This document shows positions 1 through 6,070 of a stretch of DNA of 15,263 nt, piece after piece. The notes below the pieces were generated by a model. That model saw nothing but the letters and a program-made list of their open reading frames with translations. It searched no databases and had not been told where the DNA came from. How positions within the stretch are numbered: position 1 is the stretch's first letter; every line of letters starts with the position of its first letter. Origin of the DNA: Oscillospiraceae bacterium (GTDB taxonomy: Bacteria > Bacillota > Clostridia > Oscillospirales > Ruminococcaceae); contig JAAWBP010000158.1 in NCBI GenBank assembly GCA_022792755.1, forward strand, positions 1 to 15,263, read 5' to 3'. The position numbers and the translations under genes were made by a program.

Positions 1-507
1 TATCCGCAGGCGAAACAACTCCATGAGGAGGGCGTCGAGGTTCACACCATCGCCGGGTTCCGGAACAAGGACATCGTCATCCTCGAGGACGAAATGCGGG
101 CTGTCAGCGATGAACTGATCGTGGCAACCGACGATGGAAGCTATGGAAAACACGGCTTTGTCACCGATATGCTCCGTGAGCTGATCGAAGCGGGCAACGA
201 ATACGACGTCGTCATCGCGATCGGCCCGATCCCGATGATGAAGGCGGTCTGCGCCCTGACAAAGCCTTACGGGATTAAAACGATGGTTTCTTTAAACCCG
301 ATCATGGTGGACGGAACCGGGATGTGCGGCTGCTGCCGCGTCACGGTTGACGGGAAGATCCGCTTTGCCTGTGTCGACGGCCCGGATTTTGACGGCCATC
401 TGGTCGATTTCGAGGAATTGATGCACCGAAACCGTTTTTATAAAAAGCAGGAGGAGCATGACAGGGATCATGCCTGCCAGCTGTTTGGAGGGTCTGAAAA
501 TGCCTAA
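1..507 (+). CDS. nfnA: NfnA-type ferredoxin:NADP+ oxidoreductase small subunit (3' part, 5' end outside window)
   Basis: The reading frame is open from base 1, so the N-terminus lies upstream; 168 residues are visible. The fragment matches the C-terminal half of the FAD/NAD(H)-binding subunit of NADH-dependent ferredoxin:NADP+ oxidoreductase (NfnA; also annotated sulfide dehydrogenase or PyrK-like). It shows the nucleotide-binding half (VVIAIGPIPMM) and then a [2Fe-2S] ligand region with a CGCC cluster (codons 325-336) and a later Cys at 370-372. In the family this subunit carries FAD and the 2Fe-2S centre and exchanges electrons with NAD(H). It overlaps nfnB by 8 bases, which implies translational coupling and a two-subunit complex in the cytoplasm. 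Other flavin reductases of the same fold are possible from the fragment alone, but the neighbour makes NfnA the best call. Confidence 0.85.
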   Translation, partial: YPQAKQLHEEGVEVHTIAGFRNKDIVILEDEMRAVSDELIVATDDGSYGKHGFVTDMLRELIEAGNEYDVVIAIGPIPMMKAVCALTKPYGIKTMVSLNPIMVDGTGMCGCCRVTVDGKIRFACVDGPDFDGHLVDFEELMHRNRFYKKQEEHDRDHACQLFGGSENA

Positions 508-1888
508 TATGTCGCCGAAAAAAATGCCGATGCCGGTACAAGAGCCGGATGTCCGCAATAAAAATTTTGAAGAGGTCGCACTCGGCTATACGCCGGAGAT
601 GGCGCAGGAGGAAGCGGCCCGCTGCTTAAACTGCAAAAACAAGCCCTGTGTGAACGGCTGCCCTGTCGCGGTCAAAATCCCGGAATTCATCAAGCTGGTC
701 GCCAACGGGGACTTTGAGGCCGCTTATCAGAAGATCACCGAAACAAACAGCCTCCCGGGGGTTTGCGGCCGTGTCTGCCCGCAGGAATCCCAGTGCGAGT
801 CGAAATGTGTCCGCGGCATTAAGGGCGAGTCGGTCGGCATCGGCCGCCTCGAGCGCTTTGTCGCCGATTATCACAGGCTGAACAACAAAGAGGAGCCGCT
901 CAAACCCGAGAGCAACGGCCACAAGGTTGCGGTCGTCGGCTCCGGCCCCGCCGGTCTCTCCTGTGCGGGAGAACTGGCCAAACGGGGGTATGACGTCACC
1001 GTCTTTGAAGCGTTCCACCTTCCGGGTGGGGTTCTGAGTTATGGGATCCCCGAGTTCCGTCTTCCGAAAAAGATTGTGAAAAACGAGATCGAAGGGTTGA
1101 AAAAGCTTGGCGTCAGCATCATGACCAACATGGTCATCGGAAAGGTTTTATCGATCGACGAGCTGGTCGAGGACATGGGCTTTGAAGCGGTCTTCGTCGG
1201 CTCCGGCGCGGGCCTTCCCAGGTTTATGAATATTGAAGGGGAGGGGTTGATCGGCGTCTATTCCGCCAACGAGTACCTCACCCGGATCAATCTGATGAAG
1301 GCTTACAAGGAAGGCTACGACACGCCGGTCATGCATTGTAAATCGGCGGCGGTTGTCGGCGGCGGCAATGTGGCGATGGATGCGGCCCGCTGTGCGAAAC
1401 GGATGGGGACGGAAAAAGTCTACATCGTATACCGGCGGTCGGAGGCGGAGATGCCCGCCCGTCTGGAAGAGGTCCATCACGCCAAAGAAGAGGGGATCGA
1501 ATTCCTGACCCTGAACAACCCGACCCGGATTCTGGGCGACGCCGACGGGCGGGTCAACGGGATGGAATGCATCGAGATGGAGCTGGGCGAACCGGATGAA
1601 TCCGGCCGCCGTTCCCCGGTTGCCGTACCGGGGTCGGAGTTCATCCTCGACGTCGACGCGGTCATTATGGCGATCGGGACGTCCCCCAACCCGCTCATCC
1701 GTACGACCACAAAGGGCCTGGAGGCGAACCGACGGGGATGCCTGGTGGTCGACGAATCTATGTGCACCACCCGCGAAGGGGTGTATGCCGGCGGGGACGC
1801 TGTCACCGGCGCCGCCACGGTCATTTTGGCGATGGGGGCAGGAAAAACAGCCGCGGATTCGATCGATCGGTACATTAAAAGCAAATAA
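500..1888 (+). CDS. nfnB: NfnB / GltD-like NADPH-dependent oxidoreductase large subunit
   Basis: A 462-residue flavoprotein. Residues 42-54 (CLNCKNKPC and a further Cys) and 89-103 (C89, C93, C99, C103) form the two [4Fe-4S] sites of the GltD-type N-terminal domain. GSGPAG at 147-152 is the FAD-binding loop, GGGNVA at 287-292 the NADPH loop followed by an RR pair (312-313) typical of NADP preference, and GVYAGGDA near the C-terminus is the second FAD contact. In Nfn complexes this subunit bifurcates electrons between NADPH and ferredoxin/NADH. I chose the ATG at 500 because GGAGGG at 487-492 sits 7 bases before it; an in-frame ATG at 458 lacks this and lies deep in nfnA. GltD of glutamate synthase is the alternative, but the NfnA partner argues against it. 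No clear terminator follows. Confidence 0.88.
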   Translation: MPNMSPKKMPMPVQEPDVRNKNFEEVALGYTPEMAQEEAARCLNCKNKPCVNGCPVAVKIPEFIKLVANGDFEAAYQKITETNSLPGVCGRVCPQESQCESKCVRGIKGESVGIGRLERFVADYHRLNNKEEPLKPESNGHKVAVVGSGPAGLSCAGELAKRGYDVTVFEAFHLPGGVLSYGIPEFRLPKKIVKNEIEGLKKLGVSIMTNMVIGKVLSIDELVEDMGFEAVFVGSGAGLPRFMNIEGEGLIGVYSANEYLTRINLMKAYKEGYDTPVMHCKSAAVVGGGNVAMDAARCAKRMGTEKVYIVYRRSEAEMPARLEEVHHAKEEGIEFLTLNNPTRILGDADGRVNGMECIEMELGEPDESGRRSPVAVPGSEFILDVDAVIMAIGTSPNPLIRTTTKGLEANRRGCLVVDESMCTTREGVYAGGDAVTGAATVILAMGAGKTAADSIDRYIKSK

Positions 1889-1901
1889 ATTGTAAAGAAG
1901 C

Positions 1902-1930
1902 TTGCAAATGGGGCGGTTATCTTGTATAAT
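1902..1930 (+). promoter_or_regulatory. Vegetative (sigma-A) promoter for yajC
   Basis: TTGCAA at 1902-1907 and TATAAT at 1925-1930 are separated by exactly 17 bases. The -10 box is perfect and the -35 box has one difference from TTGACA. It lies just after the nfnB stop and 29 bases before the yajC start, so it very likely drives yajC and possibly the genes after it. Confidence 0.85.
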
Positions 1931-1959
1931 AGTAGCATTAATTTTGAGGAGCAGATGTT

Positions 1960-2307
1960 ATGAATTTAATGATGTTGGAAACTGCGTCCGCCTCTACCGC
2001 AGAAGGTGCTGCTGCAAGCAATCCGTGGTCGATGCTGATGACCTTTGTCCCGTTGATCTTAATCTTTGTCGTTTTCTATTTCCTGCTGATCCGCCCGCAG
2101 AAAAAGAGAGAGAAAGCAACCAGCGAGATGCGCAACAACGTCCAGGTAGGTGACGAGGTTGTCACACAGGGCGGGATCGTCGGCCGTGTGGTGAGTATCA
2201 AAGAGGATAATATTGTGGTGGAGACCGGGAGCGAGCGCAGCAAGATCCGGATCAAACGCTGGGCAATCGCGGCGGTCGAAACGATCCACGACGATGTGGA
2301 AGCCTGA
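1960..2307 (+). CDS. yajC: Preprotein translocase subunit YajC
   Basis: A 115-residue protein with one membrane segment at about 24-44, ending in the family hallmark LLIRPQKKR, then a soluble domain with NNVQVGDEVVTQGGIVGRV, the conserved YajC core. YajC associates with SecDF at the Sec translocon in the cytoplasmic membrane and is usually dispensable. The ATG at 1960 follows GAGGAG at 1946-1951 with 8 bases between. The short Ala/Ser-rich N-terminus before the membrane segment is common in clostridial members. In Clostridia yajC is often found near the TIGR04086 and SCIFF genes, as here. secD and secF, which often follow yajC in other phyla, are absent. Confidence 0.95.
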   Translation: MNLMMLETASASTAEGAAASNPWSMLMTFVPLILIFVVFYFLLIRPQKKREKATSEMRNNVQVGDEVVTQGGIVGRVVSIKEDNIVVETGSERSKIRIKRWAIAAVETIHDDVEA

Positions 2308-2321
2308 TTTTTAAACAGTTC

Positions 2322-2350
2322 GAATATGTTTCCCCTTTCGTTCATATGAT
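2322..2350 (+). promoter_or_regulatory. Candidate sporulation (sigma-E-like) promoter before the TIGR04086-SCIFF genes
   Basis: GAATATG at 2322-2328, a 14-base gap, then CATATGAT at 2343-2350. This resembles the Bacillus sigma-E pattern (GHATATT, N14-15, CATACAnT), with one -35 mismatch and two -10 mismatches. The same -35 heptamer, gap and CATAT occur before the spoIIM-like gene at 5262-5290, which is the main reason to list it. TATGAT at 2345-2350 could instead be an ordinary -10 box without a good -35. Confidence 0.3.
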
Positions 2351-2381
2351 TTATCAGTTGTATGTGTAAGGGGGAGGTTTC

Positions 2382-2792
2382 GTGGGCCGAAGAAAAAAAC
2401 AGCCGAAAAACAGTACGGGGTTCTACGGGAATTTAAAGATCGTTCTGTTGAGCGTTTTGGCTGCGGCTGCGGTAATTGCCGTGCTGACTGCGCTGTTTGC
2501 CCTGGTGATGTCAATGGTGACGGTTCCGGCCGTCGTTCTCAGCGGGGTGGTGGTTCTCCAGTTGATGCTGGCGGGCTTTGCCAGCGGTTATCTGGCGGCA
2601 AAATCGATTCGGAAAAACGGCCTGCGCGTCGGCGTCATCTGCGGCGCCGTGTTGTCGGTTTTGTTGTTTTTGCTTTCCGGCATCCTGTTTGACAGCGTCG
2701 GATGGCAGATCATTACAAAAATGCTGGTTGTGACTGCCGCCGCCTCGATCGGGGGGGTGCTTGGAGTCAACAGCCGGAAAAAATATCGTTGA
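2382..2792 (+). CDS. TIGR04086 (YrzE-like) small membrane protein
   Basis: A 136-residue integral membrane protein of unknown function. After a basic, polar N-terminus (GRRKKQPKN) it shows four hydrophobic stretches, at about 20-45, 48-70, 82-104 and 111-130, and a basic tail (NSRKKYR). Size, topology and position directly before a SCIFF gene match the TIGR04086 family, which was defined by this clostridial neighbourhood. The GTG start at 2382 follows a very strong GGGGGAGG at 2370-2377. Its stop overlaps the ribosome site of scfA (GAGGAGGG, 2791-2798), so the two genes are surely on one transcript. A role in handling or exporting the SCIFF product is possible but is only inferred from position. 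Confidence 0.8.
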   Translation: MGRRKKQPKNSTGFYGNLKIVLLSVLAAAAVIAVLTALFALVMSMVTVPAVVLSGVVVLQLMLAGFASGYLAAKSIRKNGLRVGVICGAVLSVLLFLLSGILFDSVGWQIITKMLVVTAAASIGGVLGVNSRKKYR

Positions 2793-2804
2793 GGAGGGTT
2801 AAAA

Positions 2805-2942
2805 ATGAAGCACATTAAAACGCTGAACGATGCGAATCTGAAAAAAACTGCTGCCAAGGGCGGCTGCGGCGAATGCCAGGCTTCCTGCCAGTCCGCCTGC
2901 AAAACGTCCTGCACGGTTGCAAACCAGAAATGTGAAAAATAA
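2805..2942 (+). CDS. scfA: SCIFF ranthipeptide precursor (six cysteines in forty-five residues)
   Basis: Exactly 45 residues with six cysteines at 21, 24, 28, 32, 36 and 43, which is the definition of the SCIFF family (TIGR03973). The N-terminus MKHIKTLNDANLKK acts as leader, and the Cys-rich core starts with GGCGECQASCQSACK. GAGGAGGG at 2791-2798 lies 6 bases before the ATG. In the family a partner radical SAM enzyme installs thioether bridges between Cys sulfur and non-alpha carbons of acceptor residues (ranthipeptide class). In the Clostridium thermocellum peptide CteA, as I recall, the mapped bridge joins Cys32 and Thr37, and both positions are kept here. The mature function is uncertain; signalling roles have been proposed for ranthipeptides in solventogenic clostridia. 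The maturase gene follows after a hairpin. Confidence 0.96.
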   Translation: MKHIKTLNDANLKKTAAKGGCGECQASCQSACKTSCTVANQKCEK

Positions 2943-2964
2943 GCGCTGCTTTTTTCTGCATTCG

Positions 2965-3010
2965 TCGCTTGCCTGCTGATAAACAGGCAAGCGATTGCTC
3001 TGTTTAGAGC
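2965..3010 (+). terminator. Hairpin between scfA and scfB, likely partial terminator or mRNA-stability element
   Basis: A perfect 11-bp stem (TCGCTTGCCTG at 2965-2975 with its complement at 2984-2994) encloses an 8-base loop. A second small stem, GCTCT (2997-3001) with AGAGC (3006-3010), follows, then ATTTTATC. The T run is weak, so I expect partial rather than full termination. It sits exactly between the precursor and maturase genes, where attenuation or 3'-end protection would keep precursor RNA in excess over enzyme RNA. Confidence 0.6.
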
Positions 3011-3040
3011 ATTTTATCAATGAATTCGAAGGGGAGCACC

Positions 3041-4399
3041 ATGATCCATAAATTTCATTTGAATGGTTATTATATCGTACTCGACGTCAACAGCGGCGGC
3101 GTTCATGTAGTGGACAAGCTTACATACCGGCTGTTGGATTTTACGGCGGACCCACCTGAACAGAAGTGCCCTTCTGCGGCGCTGGACGCTCTTTCCCCGG
3201 AGTATGGGCGGGATGAAATCCTCGAGACTTATGAGGAGCTTTATACGCTCTACCAAGAGGGGATACTCTTTTCAAGCGACGATTACGAACAGTTTGCCGA
3301 CAGGATGGTGGCCTCCCCGGTGAAAGCCATGTGTCTCCACATTGCGCACGACTGCAATCTCCGCTGCAAATACTGCTTTGCTTCGACCGGCGATTTCGGT
3401 GAAGGCAGGCGGCTTCTTGATTTTGAAACCGGCAAAAAGGCAATCGACTTTTTGATCGAAAAATCGAAGGGCCGGCACAACCTGGAGCTCGACTTTTTCG
3501 GCGGGGAACCGCTGATGAATTTTGAGGTCGTCAAACAGATTGTCGAATATGCGCGCTCTCTCGAAAAGGAGCACGATAAACTCTTCCGCTTTACCATCAC
3601 CACCAACGGAATGCTGTTAGACGACGACAAGATCGATTACATCAACCGGGAGATGTCGAACGTCGTCCTGTCGATCGACGGGCGGCGTGAGGTCAACGAC
3701 AAGATGCGCCCCTGCATCAACGGGAAGGGCAGCTACGATATCATCCTCGGCAAATACAAAAATTTGGTGGAGAAGCGGGGGCGCGACCAGTACTATGCCC
3801 GTGGGACTTTTACGAAATATAATCTCGATTTTGCAGACGACGTTCTCCATCTTTACCACGAGGGCTTTGACCAGCTTTCGGTGGAGCCGGTCGTTTCGGA
3901 CCCGAAAGAGGAGTATGCGATTACCGAAGCGGATTTCCCACGGATTTTCGTCGAGTATGAAAAGCTCGCGAAAGAGATCATCCGCCTAAAAAAAGAGGGA
4001 AGTACCATCAACTTCTTCCATTTCATGCTCGATCTCGACCAGGGCCCCTGCGCGATCAAACGGCTGCGCGGCTGCGGCTGCGGCAACGAGTACGTCGCAG
4101 TGACGCCGGACGGCGATATCTATCCCTGCCATCAGTTCGTCGGGATGAAGGAGTGGAAGATGGGGAATCTCCACGACGGAACCTTTGATTTCAAGATGAA
4201 GGATTATTTCTCTCAGACCACGGTTTACAATAAAAGCGACTGCAAGGAGTGCTGGGCGAAATTTTATTGTAGCGGCGGCTGCAATGCCAACAATCTGCAA
4301 TACGCCGGGGATGTGCTCAAATCCCATAAGCTCTCCTGTGAGCTGGAGAAAAAACGCCTGGAGTGCGCGATTATGATCAAGGCAGCCCTGGCCGATTGA
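3041..4399 (+). CDS. scfB: SCIFF maturase, radical SAM/SPASM thioether-forming enzyme (CteB-like)
   Basis: A 452-residue enzyme. Residues 1-95 (beginning MIHKFHLNGYYIVLDV) match the N-terminal peptide-recognition region of SCIFF maturases. CNLRCKYC at 105-112 is the radical SAM CxxxCxxC motif for the SAM-binding [4Fe-4S] cluster, and GGEP at 154-157 is the SAM-binding turn. The C-terminal SPASM region has Cys at 337, 345, 347, 363, 401, 404, 410, 414 and 433, enough for two auxiliary [4Fe-4S] clusters. It is expected to form Cys-to-side-chain thioethers in ScfA in the cytoplasm. I chose the ATG at 3041 because AAGGGGAG at 3029-3036 precedes it and the homologous N-terminus starts MIHKF; an in-frame ATG at 3020 has no ribosome site. 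proC follows after 12 bases, so the two are likely co-transcribed. Confidence 0.95.
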   Translation: MIHKFHLNGYYIVLDVNSGGVHVVDKLTYRLLDFTADPPEQKCPSAALDALSPEYGRDEILETYEELYTLYQEGILFSSDDYEQFADRMVASPVKAMCLHIAHDCNLRCKYCFASTGDFGEGRRLLDFETGKKAIDFLIEKSKGRHNLELDFFGGEPLMNFEVVKQIVEYARSLEKEHDKLFRFTITTNGMLLDDDKIDYINREMSNVVLSIDGRREVNDKMRPCINGKGSYDIILGKYKNLVEKRGRDQYYARGTFTKYNLDFADDVLHLYHEGFDQLSVEPVVSDPKEEYAITEADFPRIFVEYEKLAKEIIRLKKEGSTINFFHFMLDLDQGPCAIKRLRGCGCGNEYVAVTPDGDIYPCHQFVGMKEWKMGNLHDGTFDFKMKDYFSQTTVYNKSDCKECWAKFYCSGGCNANNLQYAGDVLKSHKLSCELEKKRLECAIMIKAALAD

Positions 4400-4411
4400 A
4401 AAGGAGCGAAG

Positions 4412-5215
4412 ATGAAACAGATTGCGTTTATCGGCGCGGGCAATATGGCCTCCGCCATTATAAAGGGGATTCTCGGAAGAACGGATTCCCCCGGTTATCG
4501 GATCCGCGCCTATGACCTTCTGCCGGAAAAGGCGGAGGCTATGCGGGGTCTGGGTGTCGTTCCCGTCAAAACGGTTCGGGAGGCGGTGTCCGGTGCGGAT
4601 CTCCTTTTTTTGGCGGTCAAGCCGCAGAATTTTGAGGAGGCTTTGACAGAGATAAAACCCCATTTCTCTGAAAAAACGGTCGTTGTTTCAATCGCCGCCG
4701 GAATTACAGCCGGCTATATCAAGAAGATGCTGGGTGCGGACTGCAAAGTGGTGCTGGTGATGCCGAATACGCCGCTTCTTTTGGGGACGGGCGCATCCGC
4801 GCTCGCGCAGATTCCGCCCACAAATGATGCGGAGTTCCGGGATGTCTGCGCGATCTTTGAAGCCAGTGGGGAAATTGCGGTGGTTCCGGAGTCCAAAATG
4901 AAGGAAATCATCGCCGTCAACGGTAGCAGCCCCGCCTTTATTTACTATTTTGCCAAAGGCTTTCTGGGGTACGCCAAAACGGTTGGAATCGACCCGGGGG
5001 CCGCTTTGAAGCTTTTCTGCCAGACTCTCAAGGGCTCCGCCGAGATGATGCTCCATTCGGGGAAGAGTGTGGATGAACTGATTGAAATGGTGAGTTCTAA
5101 AGGCGGAACGACGATCGCCGGTTTGGAACGCCTCGAGGAGCACGGCCTGCTCGAAGCTGTGAAGGCTGCCTGTGAGCGTTGCACCGAGCGCGCTTATGAG
5201 CTTTCAATGGATTGA
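4412..5215 (+). CDS. proC: Pyrroline-5-carboxylate reductase
   Basis: A 267-residue cytoplasmic enzyme of normal length for the family. It catalyses the last step of proline synthesis, reduction of 1-pyrroline-5-carboxylate with NAD(P)H. The N-terminus has the Rossmann loop IAFIGAGNMASAI (4-16), MPNTP at 117-121 is the conserved dinucleotide/substrate loop, and VSSKGGTTIAGLERLEEHGL (227-246) matches the P5CR signature near the C-terminus. AAGGAG at 4401-4406 precedes the ATG by 5 bases. It probably rides on the scfB transcript, with no evident link to SCIFF chemistry. No proA or proB is in the window. A hairpin with a T run 60-110 bases downstream may end its message. Confidence 0.96.
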   Translation: MKQIAFIGAGNMASAIIKGILGRTDSPGYRIRAYDLLPEKAEAMRGLGVVPVKTVREAVSGADLLFLAVKPQNFEEALTEIKPHFSEKTVVVSIAAGITAGYIKKMLGADCKVVLVMPNTPLLLGTGASALAQIPPTNDAEFRDVCAIFEASGEIAVVPESKMKEIIAVNGSSPAFIYYFAKGFLGYAKTVGIDPGAALKLFCQTLKGSAEMMLHSGKSVDELIEMVSSKGGTTIAGLERLEEHGLLEAVKAACERCTERAYELSMD

Positions 5216-5261
5216 TCCGAGGCTGATTTGAGTGATCTAGTCCGGTCACAGACAGATTGAG

Positions 5262-5290
5262 GAATATGAAACCCTCCCTGCGCATATACT
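5262..5290 (+). promoter_or_regulatory. Candidate sigma-E-type sporulation promoter for spoIIM
   Basis: GAATATG at 5262-5268, a 14-base gap, then CATATACT at 5283-5290. Against the Bacillus sigma-E consensus (GHATATT, N14-15, CATACAnT) there is one mismatch in each box. Transcription would start near 5296-5299, in the loop of the hairpin at 5273-5318. spoIIM is a known sigma-E target in Bacillus subtilis, which supports the call. Confidence 0.5.
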
Positions 5291-5325
5291 GTATCGTTCG
5301 GTATATGAGGCAGGGAGGTGTTTTT
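5273..5325 (+). promoter_or_regulatory. Hairpin sequestering the spoIIM ribosome site, also terminator-like
   Basis: CCTCCCTGC (5273-5281) pairs with GCAGGGAGG (5310-5318) and CATATAC (5283-5289) with GTATATG (5301-5307). This gives 16 base pairs with one small internal bulge (G against AG) and an 11-base loop. The right arm contains the whole spoIIM ribosome site, and TGTTTTT follows at 5319-5325, so in RNA read through from proC the structure could hide the site or terminate transcription. The left arm also holds the candidate sigma-E -10 box. Confidence 0.65.
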
Positions 5326-5961
5326 ATGACCCGGACAAGCGGTGCGCCCGCCGGCGGCGGAGTAGCGGCGATCAAACGAACCTTTCGCAGGAATCGGATT
5401 GCCGCGGTTTTGCTGATATCTTTCCTGGCCGCAATGCTGTACGGTTCCGTGCTGATTGCACAGTCCGACGCGGGGTTGAAAGAGCAGCTGCAATTTTTGA
5501 CCCAGGAGTATTTCACGACGAGAGGGGAGCAGCCGATCCTGTCAACCTTCCTTTCTTCTCTGTCGACTTCCGCCCTTTATCTCGTTTCCGCCTTTTTTCT
5601 GGGCTTTTTTGCGTTTGGCCAGCCGGTCTGCGTCTTTATCGTCCTGTTCCGCGGCTTCGGTTTGGGAATTTCGATGGGGCAGATTTACTTAAACTATCAG
5701 ATGAACGGCTTTTTATACTGCCTGGTTTTAATTGCCCCTGTAGCCGTGCTTTTTACTCTAGTGCTGATTTCCGCTCTGAAGGATTCGATCCAGATGTCCA
5801 ATCTTTTTCTGGCGCTGTTTTTTCCAAAGCTGGGAACGGCTACTGTTGAAGCGCTGAAAACCTATGGAATCCGGTATCTCGCCTATGCAATACTGGCCGT
5901 TGTAATTGCCGCCTTAGACGCTGGAATGAATTTCCTTTTCTCGGGAATTCTCCCACTTTAA
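5326..5961 (+). CDS. spoIIM: Stage II sporulation protein M-like membrane protein
   Basis: A 211-residue polytopic membrane protein, close to the 214 residues of Bacillus SpoIIM. Hydrophobic segments lie at about 25-46, 80-107, 127-150, 158-170 and 183-208. The motif FRGFGLGISMG (108-118) at the end of the second segment resembles the conserved KG/RGFxxGF region of SpoIIM/YqfD-type proteins. In Bacillus, SpoIIM forms the DMP complex with SpoIID and SpoIIP, which drives peptidoglycan remodelling during engulfment. The ATG at 5326 follows AGGGAGG at 5312-5318 by 7 bases; an in-frame ATG at 5257 would lie before the promoter candidate and lacks a good site. The assignment rests on size, topology, this motif and the sporulation-like promoter; a generic SpoIIM-family (PF01944-like) protein is the conservative reading. 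Confidence 0.75.
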   Translation: MTRTSGAPAGGGVAAIKRTFRRNRIAAVLLISFLAAMLYGSVLIAQSDAGLKEQLQFLTQEYFTTRGEQPILSTFLSSLSTSALYLVSAFFLGFFAFGQPVCVFIVLFRGFGLGISMGQIYLNYQMNGFLYCLVLIAPVAVLFTLVLISALKDSIQMSNLFLALFFPKLGTATVEALKTYGIRYLAYAILAVVIAALDAGMNFLFSGILPL

Positions 5962-6004
5962 GGGGATGAGATGTGTCTATTTTATAAATTAACAGGCCGT
6001 TTTA

Positions 6005-6034
6005 TTGACAAAAGAGTGGAATTTGTAAGATAAT
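6005..6034 (+). promoter_or_regulatory. Vegetative promoter for the DUF624-like gene
   Basis: TTGACA (6005-6010) is a perfect -35 box. GATAAT at 6029-6034 lies 18 bases further on, with TAAGAT at 6026-6031 an alternative at 15. It lies in the 109-base gap after spoIIM and about 40 bases before the next start codon. Confidence 0.65.
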
Positions 6035-6070
6035 AAAACTGTCAGGAATTTTTTTGAGAGGATGTTTAAA

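Noticed and set aside
5257..5325. Longer spoIIM with a start at 5257.
   Set aside because: The strong AGGGAGG directly before the ATG at 5326 and the hairpin/promoter in the extra part argue that it is leader, and 211 residues matches the family.
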